Of a stretch of DNA of 64,000 nt, positions 25,883 to 33,544 are shown piece after piece. The first letter of the stretch is position 1, and every line of letters begins with the position of its first letter. The notes below the pieces were generated by a model. The model had not been told where the DNA came from and did not search any database. It saw only the letters and a list, made by a program, of their open reading frames with translations. The stretch is from Kluyvera genomosp. 1 (GTDB lineage: Bacteria; Pseudomonadota; Gammaproteobacteria; Enterobacterales; Enterobacteriaceae), in the NCBI RefSeq assembly GCF_001266615.1, contig NZ_LGHZ01000032.1, forward strand, positions 62,001-126,000, given 5' to 3'. A program made the translations under genes and the position numbers.

Positions 25883-27523
25883 ATGGCAAACCATACCCGT
25901 GCGGGTCAGCCTGCACAGCAAAGTGACTTGATCAACGTTGCTCAACTGACGTCCCAGTACTACGTACTGCAGCCGGACGTGGGCAATGCGGAACATGCGG
26001 TGAAATTCGGGACTTCCGGTCACCGCGGAAGCGCAGGTCGTCACAGCTTCAACGAAAAGCATATTTTAGCCATTGCTCAGGCAATCGCTGAAGAGCGCGC
26101 GAAAAATGGAATTACGGGCCCATGCTACGTCGGGAAAGATACTCACGCACTCTCCGAGCCTGCGTTTATCTCTGTTCTTGAAGTGTTGGCAGCAAATGGT
26201 GTTGATGTCATTGTGCAGGAAAACAATGGTTTTACGCCGACCCCGGCTATCTCCAATGCCATCCTTGTGCATAACAAAAAAGGCGGCCCGCAGGCTGATG
26301 GGATCGTGATTACGCCATCCCATAACCCGCCGGAAGACGGCGGTATCAAATACAACCCACCAAACGGTGGCCCTGCTGATACCAACGTCACCAAAGTGGT
26401 TGAAGATCGCGCTAACGCCCTGTTAGCCGCTGGCCTTAACGGCGTGAAGCGTATCTCTTACGATGCGGCGCTGGCTTCCGGCCACGTCAAAGAAGTGGAT
26501 CTGGTGCAGCCATTTATTGAAGGGCTGGCGGATATCGTCGATATGGCGGCTATCCAGAAAGCGGGCCTGACGTTGGGCGTCGATCCACTGGGTGGTTCCG
26601 GTATTGAATACTGGAAGCGTATCGCTAAGCACTACAATCTGAATCTGACCATCGTGAACGATCACGTTGACCAGACTTTCCGCTTTATGCATCTCGATAA
26701 AGATGGCGCAATCCGTATGGACTGCTCTTCCGAGTGCGCGATGGCGGGCCTGCTGGCGCTGCGTGATAAGTTCGACCTGGCGTTTGCCAACGACCCGGAT
26801 TACGACCGTCACGGTATTGTGACGCCGGCGGGATTGATGAACCCGAACCATTATCTGGCGGTGGCCATCAACTATCTGTTCCAGCATCGTCCGCAGTGGG
26901 GCAAAGATGTGGCGGTCGGTAAGACTCTCGTCTCCTCCGCGATGATTGACCGTGTGGTCAACGATCTGGGCCGTAAGCTGGTAGAAGTTCCGGTTGGTTT
27001 TAAATGGTTTGTTGACGGTCTGTTCGACGGCAGCTTTGGCTTCGGCGGTGAAGAGAGCGCGGGGGCTTCTTTCCTGCGCTTTGATGGCACGCCGTGGTCC
27101 ACCGACAAAGACGGCATCATTATGTGTCTGCTGGCGGCAGAGATTACCGCAGTCACCGGTAAAAACCCGCAGGAGCACTACAATGAGCTGGCGGCACGCT
27201 TTGGTGCGCCGAGCTACAACCGTCTGCAGGCGAGCGCAACGTCCGCGCAGAAAGCGGCGTTGTCTAAACTGTCTCCAGAAATGGTTAGCGCTAGCACCCT
27301 GGCCGGCGATCCTATCACCGCGCGTCTGACGGCGGCTCCGGGCAACGGCGCCTCCATTGGCGGTCTGAAGGTGATGACTGACAACGGCTGGTTTGCCGCG
27401 CGTCCGTCCGGCACGGAAGATGCCTATAAAATCTACTGCGAAAGTTTCCTCGGTGCTGAACATCGTCAGCAGATTGAGAAAGAGGCGGTAGAGATTGTTA
27501 GCGAAGTGCTGAAAAACGCCTGA
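25883..27523 (+). CDS. pgm: phosphoglucomutase
   Basis: Interconverts glucose-1-P and glucose-6-P for glycogen, UDP-glucose and envelope sugars. The start at [15 protein letters not shown] gives 546 residues, the E. coli length; an in-frame ATG 21 bp upstream is less well conserved. The catalytic phosphoserine loop is TPSHNPP (near residue 146), the metal loop DPDYDRHG, sugar-binding GEESAG and the phosphate-binding loop [10 protein letters not shown]. In operon with seqA. Confidence 0.97.
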   Translation: MANHTRAGQPAQQSDLINVAQLTSQYYVLQPDVGNAEHAVKFGTSGHRGSAGRHSFNEKHILAIAQAIAEERAKNGITGPCYVGKDTHALSEPAFISVLEVLAANGVDVIVQENNGFTPTPAISNAILVHNKKGGPQADGIVITPSHNPPEDGGIKYNPPNGGPADTNVTKVVEDRANALLAAGLNGVKRISYDAALASGHVKEVDLVQPFIEGLADIVDMAAIQKAGLTLGVDPLGGSGIEYWKRIAKHYNLNLTIVNDHVDQTFRFMHLDKDGAIRMDCSSECAMAGLLALRDKFDLAFANDPDYDRHGIVTPAGLMNPNHYLAVAINYLFQHRPQWGKDVAVGKTLVSSAMIDRVVNDLGRKLVEVPVGFKWFVDGLFDGSFGFGGEESAGASFLRFDGTPWSTDKDGIIMCLLAAEITAVTGKNPQEHYNELAARFGAPSYNRLQASATSAQKAALSKLSPEMVSASTLAGDPITARLTAAPGNGASIGGLKVMTDNGWFAARPSGTEDAYKIYCESFLGAEHRQQIEKEAVEIVSEVLKNA

Positions 27524-27592
27524 TAGCGCAAGCGTTGTAAGGTGTACTGCGAACCCTTCAGGATGGCCTGAACGTTCGCGAAGTGAAGAATC

Positions 27593-27624
27593 CGTAGTCC
27601 CGTCGGGATTACGGATTTTTTTTA
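27593..27624 (+). terminator. seqA-pgm terminator
   Basis: AATCCGTAGTCCCG and CGGGATTACGGATT form a near-perfect stem followed by eight Ts. Confidence 0.85.
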
Positions 27625-27698
27625 TGGCGTAGAGTGGGTTTACGGTTCGCTCATGGCGTATCCGCATGTGACCCAAAGGATGTAGGACGCGTAGAGCG

Positions 27699-28031
27699 AT
27701 GAGATTTAATCCGTTTTGTTACGGCCTGCTGGCTATTCTATTGGCGGCCAGTTTTTTCCATTTCCATTCATTCTGGGCATGGCTGGTGATGGTCAATATC
27801 GCCACGCTGTTGATATACGGTATCGACAAAATTGCCGCTCGCAAAAGCTGGCAGCGAGTGCCTGAAATGACGCTGCTGCTGTATGGCCTCGTTGGTGGTT
27901 GGGTTGGTGCGCTGGTGGCGCAGCAGGTGTTCCGCCACAAAACCCAGAAACAGCCGTTCCGCACCTGGTTTATGCTGAGCGTGGTGTTAAATGTACTGGC
28001 GGTGGTGGGGTGGGGATACTGGCAGGCATAG
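27699..28031 (+). CDS. DUF1294 family membrane protein
   Basis: A 110-residue inner-membrane protein with three or four hydrophobic helices (residues 8-22, 26-40, 58-75, 91-107). DUF1294 hallmarks are MVNIATLLIYGIDKIAARK, RVPEMTLLLYGLVGGWVGALVAQQ and FRHKTQKQPFRTWF. Some family members carry an extra cold-shock domain; this one does not. Not part of the E. coli K-12 seqA-pgm-potE order as I know it, so an accessory gene. Function unknown; spelled-out membrane topology is inferred from hydrophobicity. Confidence 0.85.
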   Translation: MRFNPFCYGLLAILLAASFFHFHSFWAWLVMVNIATLLIYGIDKIAARKSWQRVPEMTLLLYGLVGGWVGALVAQQVFRHKTQKQPFRTWFMLSVVLNVLAVVGWGYWQA

Positions 28032-28063
28032 CACCCGCTCTCTCCCCCATGAAGATGAGGGGT

Positions 28064-28540
28064 TTATCCTTCCTGATTTCGACGGCAGGTTAATTCCTCA
28101 CAGTCGATACGCACCACGCAAACTGCTTTCATCATGTCGTCACGGTAGCTGAAGTGTTTTCCTGGTACGGCCTGATGCATGATGACGTCGAGACCCTGTT
28201 TCATCTCTTCCGGTTGCTGCAAAATGGTTGCCCGTCCTTTGGCGATAATGCTGGTATAGCCGTAGCTGTAATCGCAGGCCTCTTCGGCCTGAATCAATTG
28301 ATGGTCGCCATCAATCTCAACGCTAATCGCTGGATTTTTTCGCAGCAGGCGCATTTTTTTCCCGCAGCGTGCGCCGTGGAAAAAGATTGCCCAATGCCCA
28401 TCCTGATACGCATAGCCAAAATTGACTGGCACGATATACGGGCTGCTTTCGTCATTGAGCGCAATCCGGCAGATGTGATGGCGCTGGATAATGGCAAGTA
28501 GGGTGTCGATATCGGAGACAATACGTTGTGGATTGCTCAT
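28064..28540 (-). CDS. pyridoxamine-5'-phosphate-oxidase-like (NimA-type) flavoprotein
   Basis: 158 residues with the split-barrel FMN-binding pattern of the Nim-like pyridoxamine-phosphate-oxidase-related family: HHICRIALNDESSPYIVPVNFGY (shown in part, residues 21-43), IFFHGARCGKKMRLL and VEIDG. NimA-type members bind FMN or heme and include 5-nitroimidazole reductases, but most are uncharacterised and no resistance role can be claimed. It lies between DUF1294 and potE on the minus strand. The RBS region (GAAGGAG) is further back and the start codon is plausible rather than proven. Confidence 0.8.
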   Translation of the reverse strand: MSNPQRIVSDIDTLLAIIQRHHICRIALNDESSPYIVPVNFGYAYQDGHWAIFFHGARCGKKMRLLRKNPAISVEIDGDHQLIQAEEACDYSYGYTSIIAKGRATILQQPEEMKQGLDVIMHQAVPGKHFSYRDDMMKAVCVVRIDCEELTCRRNQEG

Positions 28541-28572
28541 GGTGGCGGTCTTATGAAGGAGAAGGAAAGGAA

Positions 28573-28599
28573 GCGGGTTGCCGTTGCCAGCAACCCGTA
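28573..28599 (-). terminator. speF-potE terminator candidate
   Basis: On the minus strand CGGGTTGC and GCAACCCG pair around an 8-nt loop shortly after the potE stop. The downstream tract is pyrimidine-rich (CTTCCTTTCC) rather than a pure U-run, so termination may be partial. Confidence 0.45.
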
Positions 28600-28605
28600 A
28601 AGGTT

Positions 28606-29922
28606 TTAACTGTGTTTGTTTTTCAGTTCAAAGCGTGGTGATACCAGGCCGTACAGCGTCCAGCCAAGGAAGGTCACGATGGAACCGTACAGCATTGCTT
28701 CTTCACCGGAAGAGAACAGGGCGTAGAAGCTGTACATTGCACCAATGAACGCCACGATATTAGCCATGCGGGCTTTGCCAGCAGGCACATTCGCCATGCG
28801 TTGGATAATCGCCAGCGCCGCCATCGACAGAATGTACGGGATAATGTTGGTCACAACCGCCAGGTTAACCAGCACGTTGAACTGATTGTTCAGCGACGGG
28901 CTGATGGTCATTAACGACAACCCGGACTGAATCACCACAATCACCAGCATCCCTTTCACCGGCGCATCGGCTTTACTCACCTGAGAGAATACTTTCGGGA
29001 AGTAGCCTTCGTCAGCCGAAGATTTGAACACTTGGGCGATGGTGAACTGCCAGCCGAGCAGTGAACCGCAGCAGGACATGATCATCAGCGCCATGATCAC
29101 TTTCCCCACTTCCGGGGTGAACATTTGTGCAAAGGCAAGACCAAACGGTGCGGTGGAGTTTGCCAGATCCATGTTTGGCACAATACCGGCAATCACGTTG
29201 GTGGAGACGATATAAATCACCGCCGCCCCCAATGTCCCGCCCAGCACGGCGATCGGCACGTTACGCTCAGGATTTTCCACCACTTCGGCGTTAGCGCAGG
29301 CAGATTCCAGACCGAGGAACGCCCACAGCGTCATGGCAATCGAAGAACCGACTGCGGTAAAGAACGGTACGTGATGTGGGTTCCAGGACTCCGCGTACAT
29401 GGTTGGGCTGAACCAGAACCAGCCAATCACGCACAGACCGACCACGGGGATGATGACCCCCCATACCGTAATGCTACTGATCTGACCGGTAATACGTGCA
29501 CCACCGAAGTTAGCGACGGTACAGATCCACAGCACGCAGATGGTGGCGATCCCGATTTGCACTGGACTTAGTGTGGCACCGAATAACTCGGTGCCGTAAC
29601 CGACAGCAGAAATGGCGATGGCCACGTTAGCAATCAGTAGCGACACGCCGTAGGTGTAGTTGGCCATAAAGTTGCCTGACTTACCAAAGGCATACTCGGC
29701 ATAGCCGCCCATCCCACCGGATTTCTTACTGAACATCCCGCATTTAGCGAAGGCCCAGGCTAACGCCATCGAACCGACGGCGGTCACCAGCCAGGAGATA
29801 ATTGAAATGGTGCCCACTTCAGCAAGCTTGGTGGGCAGCATGATAATACCGGAGCCCATCATATTCACCATCGTCAGGATGGTGAGCTGAACAACACCCA
29901 TTTTGTTGTTAGCTTTGCTCAT
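28606..29922 (-). CDS. potE: putrescine/ornithine antiporter PotE
   Basis: APC-superfamily transporter that exchanges cytoplasmic putrescine for ornithine, completing the acid-resistance cycle with SpeF. The 438 residues form about 12 membrane helices; GSGIIMLPTKLAEVG near the N-terminus is the substrate-binding unwound helix of APC proteins and FLGLESACANAE lies in helix 6. The length compares with 439 in E. coli. It overlaps the speF stop by four bases and is translationally coupled to it. Confidence 0.97.
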   Translation of the reverse strand: MSKANNKMGVVQLTILTMVNMMGSGIIMLPTKLAEVGTISIISWLVTAVGSMALAWAFAKCGMFSKKSGGMGGYAEYAFGKSGNFMANYTYGVSLLIANVAIAISAVGYGTELFGATLSPVQIGIATICVLWICTVANFGGARITGQISSITVWGVIIPVVGLCVIGWFWFSPTMYAESWNPHHVPFFTAVGSSIAMTLWAFLGLESACANAEVVENPERNVPIAVLGGTLGAAVIYIVSTNVIAGIVPNMDLANSTAPFGLAFAQMFTPEVGKVIMALMIMSCCGSLLGWQFTIAQVFKSSADEGYFPKVFSQVSKADAPVKGMLVIVVIQSGLSLMTISPSLNNQFNVLVNLAVVTNIIPYILSMAALAIIQRMANVPAGKARMANIVAFIGAMYSFYALFSSGEEAMLYGSIVTFLGWTLYGLVSPRFELKNKHS

Positions 29923-32114
29923 AATTTCTCACCTTTAAGCAGCGCAGGTTGCGGCAGCTGAGATTCAATGACGTAGCACCACACCTGTTTGCGTCCGTCG
30001 TTTTCCTGGATGTAAACCCCCTGCAGTTCCGGCGCGAAGCCCGGCAGCAGGTTGATGCCTTCTTCCAGCGCGGTGAAGTAACGCAGCACGGAGTCACCCC
30101 AGATTTCACCAGGGACTACGCACAGCACACCTGGAGGATATGGCAGGGCACCTTCGGCGGCGATTCGACCTTCCGCCTGCGACAGGGGAACCAGTTCCAC
30201 TTCGCCACGCAGATAGGCGTAGTTGGCATCCTGCGGGTTCATGCTGACGCGCGGGAAGTGTGATTTACGGAACATCTCTTTTTGCAGTTGTTTCACGTTA
30301 TGACGGGCATACAGGTTGTGCATTTCCTGGCACAGCTGGCGCAGGGTGTAATCCGCATAACGATCTTTATGCTGGCCATAGAGGGATGGCAGGACATCTT
30401 TCAGTGGTGCATCGGCTTCCAGCAGCGCTTCGAAACGAACCAGCAGAGCCACCAGTTGCTGCAACTTAGCCATGTCTTCGGCTGGGGTCAGCAGGAACAG
30501 GATGGAGTTCAGGTCGCATTTTTCCGGTACTACACCGTGCTCACGCAGGAAGTTCGCCAGAATCGTTGCCGGTACGCCGAAGGTGTCGTACTCACCGTTA
30601 GCATCGATACCCGGTGTGGTCAGCAACAGTTTGCATGGGTCGACAAAGTACTGATGTTCGGCATAGCCTTCAAAGCCGTGCCAGCGTTCGCCTGGAACGA
30701 AGTGGAAGAAGCGCAGGTCGTTGGCGATCTCTTTGGTTTCAAACGACTGCCATGGTTTACCGTCAACCTGTTCTGGCACAAATGGGCGAATATGGTGGCA
30801 GTTATCGAGAATCAGCTTACGGGCTTCGATACCGTTAGAAACGCAGTCCATCCACATGTTACGACCGGCCTGGCCTTCATGCATTTTGGCGTTGATATCC
30901 AGTGCGGCAAACAGCGGATAGAACGGGCTGGTAGAGGCGTGCATCATAAAGGCGTTGTTCAGGCGCTTATGCGGAACGTAGCGCTGCTGGCCTTTAATGT
31001 GGCTGTCTTTTTTGTGGATCTGAGAGGTCTGGGAGAAACCGGCCTGCTGTTTATGCACGGACTGAGTGACCAGAATACCTGGGTCATTTTCGTTCAGCTC
31101 AAGCAGCAGCGGCGAGCAGTCTGCCATCATCGGAATAAACTGTTCGTAGCCAACCCACGCGGAGTCAAACAGGATGTAGTCGCACAGATGACCAATCTTA
31201 TCTACCACCTGACGGGCGTTATAGATGGTGCCGTCATAGGTGCCGAGCTGAATAACGGCCAGACGGAATGGACGTTCGTTACGGGCACGATTGGGTGCCA
31301 CTTCCGCAACCAACTCACGTAGGTAGCTCTCTTCGAAGCAGTGGGCGTCGATACCGCCGATAAAGCCGTACGGGTTACGCGCCGTTTCCAGATACACCGG
31401 CGTTGCCCCAGCCTGCAGCAGCGCGCCGTGGTGGTTGGATTTGTGGTTATTACGGTCAAACAGCACCAGATCCCCTGGGGTCAGCAGCGCGTTCAGCACC
31501 ACTTTGTTGGAAGATGAGGTCCCGTTCAGTACGAAATACGTTTTATCGGCGTTAAACACTTTAGCGGCGTGCTGTTGGGCGATGCACGGTGCGCCTTCGT
31601 GAATCAGCAGGTCACCCATGGCGACGTCGGCATTACACAGGTCAGAGCGGAATAACGTTTCGCCAAAATACTCGACGAATTGGTTACCGGCTGGGTGGCG
31701 ACGGAAGAATTCACCACCCTGGTGCCCTGGACAGTCAAATGCGCTGTTGCCCTGAGCGACATAGTCGACCAGCGCGCTAAAGAATGGCGGACGCAGCTGC
31801 ACTTCGTACTTGTGCGCGGCGGCTTCCAGTTGGCGACCGTAGAAGTCATTGCGCGTTTCGTCATGTTCAAATACCCCTTGAATTCGTGAGAGATATTCAG
31901 ACGGCACGATTTGTTCTTTATTAATAGCAATAAACACGGGCAGGTTATAACCCGTTGCATCTATTTCATCGAGTTTACCGCACTCAATGTCTTCAATGGA
32001 TAATACGGCGGCGGCGACATCAATGAAATTCGTGTCGCAGGTATTGATAATATTACGCTGGGTAGTAAAACAGTCCGGGCAAGTACGGCTGACGGCAATT
32101 TTTAATTCAGACAT
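29919..32114 (-). CDS. speF: inducible ornithine decarboxylase SpeF
   Basis: PLP-dependent group III decarboxylase that makes putrescine from ornithine at acid pH. 731 residues (732 in E. coli): an N-terminal wing domain (1-107), the large aspartate-aminotransferase-fold PLP domain with the Schiff-base lysine in SVHKQQAGFSQ near residue 355, and the C-terminal domain with the specificity region. Its ATG is preceded by a long leader containing the arrest peptide gene speFL and an ERIC element. potE follows directly. Confidence 0.97.
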   Translation of the reverse strand: MSELKIAVSRTCPDCFTTQRNIINTCDTNFIDVAAAVLSIEDIECGKLDEIDATGYNLPVFIAINKEQIVPSEYLSRIQGVFEHDETRNDFYGRQLEAAAHKYEVQLRPPFFSALVDYVAQGNSAFDCPGHQGGEFFRRHPAGNQFVEYFGETLFRSDLCNADVAMGDLLIHEGAPCIAQQHAAKVFNADKTYFVLNGTSSSNKVVLNALLTPGDLVLFDRNNHKSNHHGALLQAGATPVYLETARNPYGFIGGIDAHCFEESYLRELVAEVAPNRARNERPFRLAVIQLGTYDGTIYNARQVVDKIGHLCDYILFDSAWVGYEQFIPMMADCSPLLLELNENDPGILVTQSVHKQQAGFSQTSQIHKKDSHIKGQQRYVPHKRLNNAFMMHASTSPFYPLFAALDINAKMHEGQAGRNMWMDCVSNGIEARKLILDNCHHIRPFVPEQVDGKPWQSFETKEIANDLRFFHFVPGERWHGFEGYAEHQYFVDPCKLLLTTPGIDANGEYDTFGVPATILANFLREHGVVPEKCDLNSILFLLTPAEDMAKLQQLVALLVRFEALLEADAPLKDVLPSLYGQHKDRYADYTLRQLCQEMHNLYARHNVKQLQKEMFRKSHFPRVSMNPQDANYAYLRGEVELVPLSQAEGRIAAEGALPYPPGVLCVVPGEIWGDSVLRYFTALEEGINLLPGFAPELQGVYIQENDGRKQVWCYVIESQLPQPALLKGEKL

Positions 32115-32316
32115 TTTTCGACTCTTTATTTTAGGTAATAGCAGTCCCTCAATTCCTCAAATGAGAAATTGATATCGCCGGAAAAAAAAGTAATACGATC
32201 CCGCTGATCATAAAATCAGGGTGTCACTTTTTTCAGGATGTCACAAACCCAACCGGTCCGGTGGCCGGATGATTCAGGTTTGTCATGGCGAGCGCTGGTA
32301 GCAGGCGAGAGCCTGT

Positions 32317-32446
32317 ATTATACGTGTCATCCTTCAAGCCGCTTCAGAATAGGCTACGTTCGTTCACCACAGGCACTTACTGGAGTAAGTTTCTGGGGAT
32401 TTACTCACTTGCCGCCTTGATGCAATTTGAATGATTTTGCGTATAG
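32317..32446. repeat. ERIC (IRU) element in the speF leader
   Basis: About 127 bp, the canonical ERIC length. Diagnostic segments are TATACGTGTCATCCTTCAAG at one end, CGTTCGTTCACC, CACTTACTGGAGTAAGTTTC at the centre, TGGGGATTTACTCACTTGCC and TTTGCGTATA at the other end. The ends and the TTACT/AGTAA core are imperfect inverted repeats. It is non-coding; the short ORF that crosses it is not a gene. It sits between speFL and speF in the transcribed leader. Confidence 0.88.
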
Positions 32447-32482
32447 CAGGGAATAGCTGCGGGGCGCCCGAAGTCGGAAGAC

Positions 32483-32587
32483 TTATCGGGCGTTAAAGAA
32501 GTGAAAGTCGAAACTATTACGGTGGGCAAACATCATAATATGCGTTGTCCGCCTTATATGGGGCATCATTCGGTTATTATTTTCCAT
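32483..32587 (-). CDS. speFL: SpeFL, ornithine-sensing arrest leader peptide
   Basis: A 34-codon ORF behind a strong CGGAGG ribosome-binding site, beginning MENNNRMMPHIRRTTH and ending HRNSFDFHFFNAR. In E. coli and Salmonella the 34-residue SpeFL peptide binds L-ornithine in the ribosome exit tunnel, stalls translation near its end and prevents Rho-dependent termination before speF. The C-terminal arrest region is intact here. A GC hairpin (GCCCGA...TCGGGC) spans the stop codon. Too short for routine ORF calling. Confidence 0.92.
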   Translation of the reverse strand: MENNNRMMPHIRRTTHIMMFAHRNSFDFHFFNAR

Positions 32588-32866
32588 TTCGTATACCTCC
32601 GATGAATATCTTAAAGCGGAGTCATTTTATCTCTGAATGGAGTTAAAACTGTGATGATGATCAACAACGAGAGATCATTTATAAAATAATCCATTGTTAG
32701 TAGGCGGGCGGTCAGGATGAAATGCTGAAATGTGTATTTTATGTAAATGAAGTGTTTTAAATTTTATTTAAATAAACGCCGCGTAGCTAATATTGATATT
32801 TTTATTCTATTAAACAATGCGGCGATAATAATGTTTGAGTATTATCTTATTATTATGAATAAGTAT

Positions 32867-33544
32867 TCACAACATAAAGCGATAGCCGATACCGGTTTCT
32901 GTTAATAAATGCTGTGGGCGCGCGGGATCTATTTCCAGCTTCTGCCGAAGGTGCCCCATATAAATGCGTAAATAGTGACTATGCTCCACCGCATTGGGCC
33001 CCCACACCTGGTTCAACAACTGGCGCTGAGTCAGCACTTTCCCTACGTTGTTGAGCAACACGGCCAGCAGACGGAACTCAATCGGGGTGAGATGAATCTC
33101 TTCACTGCCGCGTACGATGCGGCGAGCGGCAAGATCAACGGTGATATTGGAGAAAGAGACCACCGGTTCATTAGGCTGAGCGCCGGCATGACGACGCAGC
33201 GCCACGCGCAGGCGTGCCTGCAGTTCGCCAATACCAAAGGGTTTACTGAGATAGTCATCAGCACCGGCGTCCAGTGCGGCAATCTTATCGCTTTCTTCAC
33301 TGCGGGCCGACAGCACGATAATCGGTACCGGGCTCCACTGACGAATATCACGAATAAAATCGAGGCCGTCACCATCGGGTAAGCCGAGGTCGAGGATAAT
33401 CAGATCCGGTTTGCGCGTTGCTGCCTCCAGCAAACCACGCTGCAGAGTCGGGGCGTCATACACGCGCAGTGCATCAGCTTCCAGCGCGGTGCGCAGAAAA
33501 CGACGAATAGCATCTTCATCTTCAACAATCAGAACGCTGGTCAC
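32867..33544 (-). CDS. kdpE: KdpE response regulator
   Basis: OmpR/PhoB-type regulator of the kdp operon. The receiver domain has acidic residues EDED (8-11) and phospho-acceptor Asp52 (LIILDLGLPDGDG), switch residues SARSEES and Lys in YLSKPFGIGEL; the C-terminal winged helix includes LTPIEFRLLAVLL and EHSHYLRIYMGHLR. I chose the GTG at 33544, which overlaps the kdpD stop (GTGA) and gives 225 residues, the E. coli length; the open frame extends further upstream inside kdpD without a start signal. Confidence 0.96.
   Translation of the reverse strand: MTSVLIVEDEDAIRRFLRTALEADALRVYDAPTLQRGLLEAATRKPDLIILDLGLPDGDGLDFIRDIRQWSPVPIIVLSARSEESDKIAALDAGADDYLSKPFGIGELQARLRVALRRHAGAQPNEPVVSFSNITVDLAARRIVRGSEEIHLTPIEFRLLAVLLNNVGKVLTQRQLLNQVWGPNAVEHSHYLRIYMGHLRQKLEIDPARPQHLLTETGIGYRFML

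Noticed and set aside
26423-27676. 417-codon ORF antisense to pgm
   Set aside because: Lies opposite a complete phosphoglucomutase and has a composition rich in Arg/Gln/His typical of shadow frames.
32238-32420. 60-codon ORF in the speF leader
   Set aside because: It crosses the ERIC element and has no ribosome-binding site or homologue; it is non-coding repeat sequence.
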